Positions 15,534 to 22,516 of a stretch of 41,651 nucleotides of DNA are shown here, piece by piece. The notes beneath the pieces are model-generated. The model ran no database searches. It worked only from the letters and a program-made list of their open reading frames with translations, and was not told the DNA's origin. A program made the position numbers and the translations under genes. The stretch comes from DATLXU01 sp035575515 (lineage in GTDB: Bacteria > Acidobacteriota > Blastocatellia > UBA7656). The number at the start of each line of letters is the position of its first letter. Position 1 is the stretch's first letter. The stretch is taken from positions 1 to 41,651 of the forward strand of contig DATLXU010000098.1 of assembly GCA_035575515.1 (NCBI GenBank), read 5' to 3'.

Positions 15534-15987
15534 TGTGGGCCTCCTATACCTTGCGCCCTTGCGGGGTCGGCATCAATGGTCTAAGAGATCGCAGCAATAA
15601 TCATATTCTCTTTTAGGCGGCGAATTTTTGTAGGAGTCTGTAACGAACATCTCCCGAAGGACCACCTTTCTATAGCTTGTCCGCTGCAATCAAATCTATA
15701 TCCCAGTACAATTACGCCCAATGACACGGGCTAAAAAAATCCAACCTAAAGTGGCTGCCTGCCATTATCTCTTTATTTTAAAGGCTGTCAAGCTATTTAT
15801 AAGAAATTAGTTTTCAGTTTTTGCCTGCGCTAAAAGAGGCTTCGCTTAATCTGAGAGCCGAGAGACGAAAACTGAAAACTAATTATTGACTTGAGCAGGA
15901 CTGTCTGATACTTTGCGAGCAGGCGAACGAGCCTGTCTGCTGCCCCTAATTCAATTCGAAAGTTCCCCATACCTCGAAGGAGTAGCA
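15534..15987. other. 454-bp intergenic region
   Basis: No supported gene or RNA. It carries the TTTTCAGTTTT-word palindrome described separately and is more AT-rich than the flanking genes. It should hold the divergent promoters for the zinc-ribbon gene and the exported 306-residue protein, but no strong promoter was recognised. Confidence 0.5.
15805..15884. repeat. Palindromic element with AATTAGTTTTCAGTTTT arms
   Basis: The left arm 15805-15822 and the right arm 15867-15884 are inverted copies matching 17 of 18 positions, with a 44-bp centre. Same architecture as the other short-word palindromes in the window, but with a different arm word. Confidence 0.75.
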
Positions 15988-16908
15988 ATGAATCGAACCT
16001 ATCGTGTTGCCATCGCACTCGCTGTCTTTTTTCTCGCCGCGCTTTCCCAACCGGCTTTAGCGCAACAAAGCGGCGACGGCTCAGACCCGATTGCCAAGCG
16101 CGCAGATATCTATTGCACGGGCTTTATCGCCGAGGCCGAGCCGCGCGCGAATCTGCAGATAGTCGGAGCCGAAAAAGAGAATATGAAGATGACTTTCGCC
16201 GAGGGCGATGTCGTTTATCTCAATCAGGGACGAGGGCAGGGAATAAAGTCCGGCGCGGTCTATTACATCATTCGCCCGCTTGGCCTCGTGAAGCATCCTT
16301 ACACGAAGAAGAAGCTCGGTTATTTCGTCCGCGAGCTTGGGCTGTTGCGCGTGATAGAAGTCGGAGATCATGTCTCGACGGCTGAAATAATCGTCTCGTG
16401 TGACACTGTGGAATTTGGCGACCTGCTCAAGCCCTACGAAGAGTATCGGGGACCCGGCCCGCGTGATGCACGACCGTTGCCGCGCTACGGCGAAGGATCG
16501 GGCGGAATCACAGGTCAGATCGTCATGGCGAGCGGCTATCATGAGAACCTGTCGGCCAATCAAATTGTTTATCTCGATTTAGGGAATCGCCAGAACGTGC
16601 AGCCCGGCGATTACTTCACAATTTATCGCGAGGTCGGCGCGCGTGAAGGCATAACGCGCACCCCGCAGGATAACATAGTCAAAGAGCGGGACAGAGATTA
16701 CAGCAGCGACCGCTATCGCGGCGGCGATTTCTCTATTCAGTCCGCTCGCGTTCATCGCGACAAGGTTTTGAAGACGCGCCCGGCAATGCCTCGCAAAGTC
16801 GTCGGCGAGCTTATCGTGCTCAAGGTTGAAAAAGGCACATCGGTTGCGCTAATTACGCGCACCACCGCAGAAGTCAACATCGGCGACTTCGTAGAACGCT
16901 CCAACTGA
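15988..16908 (+). CDS. Exported hypothetical protein with duplicated beta-rich module
   Basis: From the ATG at 15988 (AAGGAG 5 nt upstream) this is a 306-residue protein with a signal peptide ending at ALAQQ (about 25). Two related modules are visible: about 72-150 (DVVYLNQGRGQGIKSGAVYY, then EVGDHVSTAEIIVSCDTVEFGD) and about 188-304 (QIVYLDLGNRQNVQPGDYFT, then ALITRTTAEVNIGD). This V-x-L-(N/D)-x-G...G....GD layout resembles the C-terminal part of some secreted LysM peptidoglycan-binding proteins, but no LysM domain is seen. Function unknown; an envelope or cell-wall role is plausible. Confidence 0.8.
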   Translation: MNRTYRVAIALAVFFLAALSQPALAQQSGDGSDPIAKRADIYCTGFIAEAEPRANLQIVGAEKENMKMTFAEGDVVYLNQGRGQGIKSGAVYYIIRPLGLVKHPYTKKKLGYFVRELGLLRVIEVGDHVSTAEIIVSCDTVEFGDLLKPYEEYRGPGPRDARPLPRYGEGSGGITGQIVMASGYHENLSANQIVYLDLGNRQNVQPGDYFTIYREVGAREGITRTPQDNIVKERDRDYSSDRYRGGDFSIQSARVHRDKVLKTRPAMPRKVVGELIVLKVEKGTSVALITRTTAEVNIGDFVERSN

Positions 16909-16915
16909 TTCAGCG

Positions 16916-17032
16916 GTCAGGGGAAGAATGAAGGCGGAAAGATGAGGGATGAAACAGATTTGAAATCTCAAATCTGAAATGCGAGACTCAATAACTCTTA
17001 TTCATCCCTGATCCCTCATCCTTCCCTGACCC
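16916..17032. repeat. Palindromic element with GATGAGGGATGA word arms
   Basis: The left arm (16916-16953) and right arm (17001-17032) are imperfect inverted copies rich in GGGATGA/TCATCCC words, bounded by GTCAGGG and CCCTGAC. The centre carries GAAATGCGAGACTCAAT (16976-16992), which is shared at 16 of 17 positions with the centre of the insert inside hyuB (29871-29887). Confidence 0.75.
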
Positions 17033-17044
17033 TTGCCCACAGCT

Positions 17045-17072
17045 TTGCGCCCCCGCCTCAAGTGTCTATAAT
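17045..17072 (+). promoter_or_regulatory. Candidate sigma-70 promoter for the kinase-like exported protein
   Basis: A perfect TATAAT (17067-17072) lies 16 nt after TTGCGC (17045-17050), which is a weak -35. A strong ribosome site GAGGAGG (17094-17100) precedes the ATG at 17109. It lies just right of the palindromic element. Confidence 0.4.
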
Positions 17073-17108
17073 TATTCCGCTCCAAAAATTCGCGAGGAGG
17101 CCGAAGCG

Positions 17109-18179
17109 ATGTTTATTAGACACAGAATCTTCTACGGGCTTGTAGCAATCTGTTTGATTTTTGGGTTAACCATTGTCACGCCTGCCGCAGGCGTCGTCGC
17201 GCAGAAAAAAGATAAGGCCGAAAAGAATAAAGACGATAAAGACAAGAAGGACAAGAAAGAGAAGAAAAAGAAGGATAAGAAAGATGAAAGCGACACCGTG
17301 AGCGCGCGTGAGCTGCATCCGGTTTTGTGGGAAGAGCCGACCGATATAGAAAGCCGCGACCTGTTTTACGGTCCGGGAGGAGCTGAAGGCGCGCCCGACC
17401 CATCTGGCAAGTTCACCTTCGAGCGTCGCTCGTCTTCGGGCACATCGGAAAAGATAATCGTCAAGGATGATCGTGGCCGAAGCTGGACCGTCAAGTTCGG
17501 CGCTGAAACCAAGCCCGAAACGGCGGCCACACGAATCCTTTGGGCCGTCGGCTATCACGTGGACCAAGATTATTTCGTCAAGCGCGCGCACATCGAAGGG
17601 CGCGGCGGATTCGATGTGTGGGACGTTCGCTTCGAGCGGCGCGATGACGGATATGAGGAAGAAGGTATCTGGTCCTGGCACTCGAACCCGTTTATGGGCA
17701 AGCGCGAGCTTCAAGGGCTGAAGGTGCTAATGGCTCTGCTCAATAACTGGGACCTGAAAGATATCAACAACAAGATTCTGAGGCCGAAGAAGTCGAGCGG
17801 CGCAGACCGCAACGAACGCATTTACTATATCGCCGATTTGGGCGGCACGCTCGGCTCTACGGGTTCAATCTTTCGCAAGCTGATACCTTTTGGCGACCTG
17901 CCCGCAGGATCGAAGGGCAGTCCTGAAGACTACGCCAACTCTGTATTCATCGAAGGCGTGCGCAACGGCAAAGTCGTCTTCCACTACGCGGGCAAAGACC
18001 CGGCAGCGCTTCAGGACGTCACGGTTGAGAATGCTCGATGGATGGGCGATCTGCTTGGCCGACTCTCTGATAAGCAACTCGCGGATGCCTTCCGCGCCGG
18101 CGGCTTTTCGGATACGGAAGTTCAAACCTACGTGCGCGCGATGCGCAATCGAATCAACCAGCTAAAGAACCTCCGATAG
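17109..18179 (+). CDS. Exported protein with possible atypical kinase fold (paralogue A)
   Basis: A 356-residue protein with an N-terminal signal sequence (about 1-31), then a striking Lys/Asp-rich linker (33-60) and a conserved domain (about 70-356). The domain is shared almost end to end with the gene at 33845-34840. Family not recognised. Conserved features resemble secreted Fam20-type or HipA/CotH kinases: an ATP-lysine-like K129 in WTVKFG, E137 in a following helix, NNWDLKDINNK (212-222, Asp...Asn like a catalytic loop) and YYIADLGGTLG (239-249, like the metal-binding D-x-G). This is inference from motif order and needs structural support. It has a possible promoter at 17045-17072 and is convergent with the chemoreceptor gene. 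Confidence 0.85.
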   Translation: MFIRHRIFYGLVAICLIFGLTIVTPAAGVVAQKKDKAEKNKDDKDKKDKKEKKKKDKKDESDTVSARELHPVLWEEPTDIESRDLFYGPGGAEGAPDPSGKFTFERRSSSGTSEKIIVKDDRGRSWTVKFGAETKPETAATRILWAVGYHVDQDYFVKRAHIEGRGGFDVWDVRFERRDDGYEEEGIWSWHSNPFMGKRELQGLKVLMALLNNWDLKDINNKILRPKKSSGADRNERIYYIADLGGTLGSTGSIFRKLIPFGDLPAGSKGSPEDYANSVFIEGVRNGKVVFHYAGKDPAALQDVTVENARWMGDLLGRLSDKQLADAFRAGGFSDTEVQTYVRAMRNRINQLKNLR

Positions 18180-18192
18180 AGAGCAGGGAATA

Positions 18193-18237
18193 AGGAACAG
18201 AATGTAGAGATTCGCAAATTTCTCCATTCTGTTTCCT
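18193..18237. terminator. Inverted repeat between convergent genes
   Basis: AGGAACAGAATGTAGAGA (18193-18210) pairs with TCTCCATTCTGTTTCCT (18221-18237) with few mismatches and a 10-nt loop. Its place between two convergent stop codons suggests a bidirectional transcript end, though it may be another short-word palindrome. Confidence 0.45.
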
Positions 18238-18249
18238 GTCAGCGGTTCT

Positions 18250-21200
18250 CTATTCTTTGTCGCCTACTTTTGCGAACCACAAATCTTTTGGCGTGATGAA
18301 GGGCGACAGCAGATGAAGCGTCACGCCTTCGAGGTCTGCGCGGTGCGCGACGAAGCTGCGGCGGTGGGCCAGAAAAGCGCACGGCGCATCTTCGAGCAAT
18401 AGCCTCGTCACTTCGCGATAAATCATCGCACGCTGCTCACGGTTCATCACCGAACGCGCTTCATCTGTTAAGCGATCAACTTCTTCGTTCAAGTAGGTGC
18501 TGATGAACAGGTCGCGATTGCGCGAATTGAAAAGCACGTAGGTGAAATTATCGGGGTCGGGATAATCGGCGTACCAGTCGCGTCCGGCAATTGGGACCAT
18601 GCGCAGCTTCAATGCGCGCTGCATCTCTGCCGGAGCCGCGTAGCGGAACTCTGCGCGTATTCCGACCTCGGCCAGATCGTCCTTCAAGCATTCGACCGCA
18701 GCGTTGACCGATTCAGGCCACCAGATTTCAGTGTCGAAGCCCGCGCCGTATCCAGCTTCTTCAAGGAGCGCCCGCGCGCGATTCGCGTCGTGCTCGTAGC
18801 CGCGCTCGCTCGCATCATAACCCAGAACGCCCGGCGGTATCGGACCTATCGCAGGCTCAGCCATCCCGCCATAGACTTCGCGCAAAAACTTCTGACCATC
18901 AATTGCGAAGCAGATCGCCTGTCGCACTCTTCTATCAGCAAAAGGCGGGCGCTCGCAATCGAACACGAGCATCCGTGTTTGTAGCTGCACCGTCTCCATC
19001 ACGTGAATCTCAGGCTCGCGCTTCTTGAGTTCGGGCAGGTAAGTAAGCGGCAGGTCGCTCACGTAATCAAGCTCGCCGCGAAGGAACGCGTCGAAGATCT
19101 CTTCGGCGCTCATTCCAAAATGGATCGTCAGGCGATCAACAAACGGCAGCTCCGCGTTCCAGTAATTTGAAAATCGCTCAAGCTCAACTTCTTTGCCGAG
19201 CACAGGCTCAACGACGCGGAACGGGCCTGACCCGACGGGGCGAATCGCAAAATCGAGCGTCGCGCGCTCGACCTCTTCGCGCGGCACGATGTAGCCGTAG
19301 TCAATGCAGAGCGTCGAAAGGAAGAACGCAACCGGCTGAATCAATTCTATGCGAACGACGCTTTCGCCCGTGACTTGAATGCCCGCAACCGTATCGGCCT
19401 CGCCCGCCATGAATTGCTCCGCGCCTACAATCGGGCGAAAAGCCCACGCGGCGGCGGCTTCGTTGATGCGCATCTGTCGCTCGAACGAATACTTCACATC
19501 TTCGGCGCGCACGCGTCGGCCATTATGAAATCGCGCAGACTCGCGAATGTAAAAAGTATAAACGCGCCCGTCGGGCGAGATTTCCCACCGCTCGGCAATC
19601 GCCGGGCGAATCTCTGCGCGCTCGCCGAACTGCACGAGGCCCTCGAAGATATTCGACATAATCTCGACGCGCGAGATTGATGAGACTGTCGCCGGATCAA
19701 GCTCGACCTGTGAAGCGCGCAGGGCAAATCGCAGGTGGCCGCCGCGCTCAGGAGCGGGCAGTTGAAACGTCTCGACTTCGCGATTGAGAAGCTCGGCCTC
19801 GCGCACGAGCAGGTCAACCGCGCTGTTAATGCCTGAGATTGACGCCTGGTTGCGGCTCACGACTTCTTTGATAGTTTCAATCGCGCGCAGGACCTGATCG
19901 GCTCCGGTCGATTGCTCGTCTGATGCGGCGCGAATCTGCTCGACGACCATTGTCAGTTCTTCCATCGCTTCGGCGATGTATTTTGATACCTGCGCCTGCT
20001 CTCCCGTCGCGCGCCGCACCTGTTCCGTGAGTTCGCTCATGTGAAGCGCGCGCTCGCCGATGTGACGCGATGTGAGAGCCTGCTCGCTCGTGGCGCGCTC
20101 GATGCCCCGCGCCTGCTGGCGCACGAGGTCTGCGGCTTCAAGCACGGTGTGACTCTCTGAGGCTTGAACGGCGGTCGCGTCGGCGATCAATCGAATGCGG
20201 TCTGAGGACGCATTGGTCTTGTCTCGAATCTCGGCAAGGAGATCAGCCGCGCGCGATGCAAGGTCGACGCCTTCATCGGCGCGCTGGCCTCCAACGGCGA
20301 CGCGCTCGATTGTTTCTGTCACATCTTCGCGCACGGCTTTTATCATCTCTTCAATCTCGCGGGTCGAGGCAGCCGTGCGCTCGCTCAACTCTTTAATCTC
20401 GTCGGCCACGATGCGAAAGCCGCGCCCTTGCGTCCCGGCCTGCGCTGCCAGGATAGCGGCGTTGAGCGCGAGCAGATGCGTGCGGTCGGCAATCTCGTTG
20501 ATGACGTGAGTGACTTCGCCGATTTGATCCGAGCGTTTGCCCAACCGATTGATCGTTTCGGTTGCAGCGTCAATCGCCTCTTTGATCTTCGTCATGCTTG
20601 CGGCGGTGTCGGCGACGATCTGGCTGCCCGCGTCGGCGGAGCGCGCGACCTCTTCGGCGAGCACGGTGGTTTCGTTTACGGATTCGCCGATGCGATTCGT
20701 AGATTCGTCAATCGCCTGCATGGCGCGCACGGTCGTCTCGGCTGATTCGGCAAGCGCCTCGGTTGATTCTGCGACTTTGCGTACGCTTACGGCCATCTGC
20801 TCGATTGCCGACGCGGTCTCTTCGACGAACTGCGCAAGCTCGTCGGCGTTCTCCGAAACCTGATTGATCGATGTCGCCATCTGCATCACTGACGTTGTAG
20901 TTGATTGCGAGAGGTTCGATAAAGTTTGGAGACTGCCGCCAACCGAATGCATCGAGGCGTTGATTTCCGAAATCGAGCTTGAAGTCTCTTCGACCGATTT
21001 GGCTTCATCGAGCACGCCCGCAGATAACGTTTGAGTGCCGCGCAGCACTTCGCCGACTACGGTTTCGATTGAGTCGGCTGCGCGCTGCAACCGGCCAACG
21101 ATGTAGCGCAGGCGGCGGGCAAGGCCATCGAGATTCAACAATAGCTCGCGGTCTGTGACATCGAGCGCGGGCAGCGAGCCGTTAATGCGGAGCGTGAGGT

Positions 21201-21324
21201 CGCCCTGAGCTATGCGGGCAAGTGCTTCAAATGCGGCTCGATTGGGATCAGGTGTTTTCTCTGAAGGCAGACTATCGGACTGCGCTTCTGTAGTTTCGAT
21301 TGAAGTGCGACGCGGGTCATCCAT
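18250..21324 (-). CDS. Soluble chemoreceptor fused to family 5 solute-binding domain
   Basis: A 1024-residue fusion. Residues 1-26 are polar with no signal peptide. About 27-85 resembles a HAMP domain (LARIAQGDLTLRI). About 86-520 is a long methyl-accepting-chemotaxis coiled coil with the signalling tip at 275-316 (NEIADRTHLLALNAAI, QGRGFRIVADEIKELSERT). From about 528 to 1024 it matches SBP_bac_5 (peptide/nickel/opine-type ABC solute-binding proteins): GGHLRFALRASQVELDPATV, NIFEGLVQFG, PAIAERWEISPDGRVYTF, FHNGRRVRAEDVKYSFER and RPVGSGPFR. No membrane segment is visible, so the whole protein appears cytoplasmic, though SBP domains are normally periplasmic. The tip has AAILAAQAGT where many receptors have AAIEAARAGE. 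No C-terminal CheR-binding pentapeptide is seen. No che genes are nearby. Confidence 0.93.
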   Translation of the reverse strand: MDDPRRTSIETTEAQSDSLPSEKTPDPNRAAFEALARIAQGDLTLRINGSLPALDVTDRELLLNLDGLARRLRYIVGRLQRAADSIETVVGEVLRGTQTLSAGVLDEAKSVEETSSSISEINASMHSVGGSLQTLSNLSQSTTTSVMQMATSINQVSENADELAQFVEETASAIEQMAVSVRKVAESTEALAESAETTVRAMQAIDESTNRIGESVNETTVLAEEVARSADAGSQIVADTAASMTKIKEAIDAATETINRLGKRSDQIGEVTHVINEIADRTHLLALNAAILAAQAGTQGRGFRIVADEIKELSERTAASTREIEEMIKAVREDVTETIERVAVGGQRADEGVDLASRAADLLAEIRDKTNASSDRIRLIADATAVQASESHTVLEAADLVRQQARGIERATSEQALTSRHIGERALHMSELTEQVRRATGEQAQVSKYIAEAMEELTMVVEQIRAASDEQSTGADQVLRAIETIKEVVSRNQASISGINSAVDLLVREAELLNREVETFQLPAPERGGHLRFALRASQVELDPATVSSISRVEIMSNIFEGLVQFGERAEIRPAIAERWEISPDGRVYTFYIRESARFHNGRRVRAEDVKYSFERQMRINEAAAAWAFRPIVGAEQFMAGEADTVAGIQVTGESVVRIELIQPVAFFLSTLCIDYGYIVPREEVERATLDFAIRPVGSGPFRVVEPVLGKEVELERFSNYWNAELPFVDRLTIHFGMSAEEIFDAFLRGELDYVSDLPLTYLPELKKREPEIHVMETVQLQTRMLVFDCERPPFADRRVRQAICFAIDGQKFLREVYGGMAEPAIGPIPPGVLGYDASERGYEHDANRARALLEEAGYGAGFDTEIWWPESVNAAVECLKDDLAEVGIRAEFRYAAPAEMQRALKLRMVPIAGRDWYADYPDPDNFTYVLFNSRNRDLFISTYLNEEVDRLTDEARSVMNREQRAMIYREVTRLLLEDAPCAFLAHRRSFVAHRADLEGVTLHLLSPFITPKDLWFAKVGDKE

Positions 21325-21510
21325 AACGATTCCGGGTGCGCAGGCAGAGCCATTATGGTAACGGCTCGGTTAATGCGAGTCAACATTGAGCGTCCGCCTG
21401 GAATTGATTTGTGGCAGGAGCAAATAACGTTTGGGCGAATCGCAGATAGGATTTAATAGGGTTGGATTGCGACGAATATTAAAGGTTGGCGCCAGTGGCG
21501 GTTGCAAAAT

Positions 21511-22428
21511 CTAGTTCACGCTTTCGCTGCCCGGGCTGAGAAAGATCGTGTCATAGTAGCCCAGAAATCTGTAGCCGATCTTTCTGTAGAATGATTGCGC
21601 CTCGCGGAGCCTGTCGTTGACAAGAAGAGAGACAGAATCGCTGCGGCTCAGGAACATCTTGCCGAGCTGCAGCATGCAACGCGACCCGTAGCCTTTCCCC
21701 CGCTCGTCGGGATTCGTCCAGACGCCCTCAAGGTAAACTGTCTCTGGAGAGTCCGTGACCACTTCAGCCTTGAAGATCAGCTTGCCGTCTTCGATCCAGA
21801 CCCATGTGGAGCCTTGCTCTATGCGGCGCGCGCAGCGATGACGAAATCCTTCTGCATCGGTTTCAAGCGGGTCTATGCCGCTTTCAGCAATAACGGTTTG
21901 AGCGTGCGCGGGAACGATCAAGTCGAGATCATCGGGCGTCGCGAGTCGCAATCCCGGCACAGGCTCGCGGACTTCGATGGGCCACTTTTGCCGGAGCAGC
22001 AACTCACGGCAGTAAAGCCTCGGCGATTGCCCGCCGCCCGCGTAATAATGCCAGAAGGCTTCAACCTTCTCCTGCTCGCCTAAAAGCAAGTGAGCGTTCT
22101 TATAGTTTTGTGCGATGCGTGCAAAAGCTTCGATGGCGCAGAGGCTGTCGGTTTCGAAGAGAATGTGATGGCCAATCAGGGCAACTCCTATGATTTCGCC
22201 TTCTTGATTGCGGCAGGCGTAAAACACTCCGCGATTGTGAGGACTGACCAGACCGTTGCTGCGAATGAATCCCACCATTCCGAAGGTGCGTTCGATTCGC
22301 TTTGACAGAAAGTCGAGGACTTCTTTCTCCTCTTCGTCTGTGAGCCTGCTGACCGCCAGGTCTTCATCTGCCGCCGTCGGCAGGCTTGCTATGGCTTTTT
22401 GTGTCTGCGGCCTGCTTTGCGAGTGCAT
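21511..22428 (-). CDS. GNAT-family N-acetyltransferase
   Basis: A 305-residue protein. The C-terminal half is a GNAT domain with the acetyl-CoA-binding motif R243-G-K-G-Y-G248 (NPDERGKGYGS) followed by NDRLREAQSFYRKIGYRFLG. The N-terminal half (about 35-145) is a second, divergent GNAT-like region of the sort found in DUF4081/FR47-like two-domain acetyltransferases. It would transfer acetyl from acetyl-CoA to an amine of unknown identity. The gene is monocistronic as far as seen. Confidence 0.88.
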   Translation of the reverse strand: MHSQSRPQTQKAIASLPTAADEDLAVSRLTDEEEKEVLDFLSKRIERTFGMVGFIRSNGLVSPHNRGVFYACRNQEGEIIGVALIGHHILFETDSLCAIEAFARIAQNYKNAHLLLGEQEKVEAFWHYYAGGGQSPRLYCRELLLRQKWPIEVREPVPGLRLATPDDLDLIVPAHAQTVIAESGIDPLETDAEGFRHRCARRIEQGSTWVWIEDGKLIFKAEVVTDSPETVYLEGVWTNPDERGKGYGSRCMLQLGKMFLSRSDSVSLLVNDRLREAQSFYRKIGYRFLGYYDTIFLSPGSESVN

Positions 22429-22516
22429 TCTTTCGCCCTTCCGATCTTCTATCGTCTCAATCTCTGCTTCAGCTATGCTGTGGCTTTATGCGGCTAATCG
22501 CTAACAACTGCAAAGC

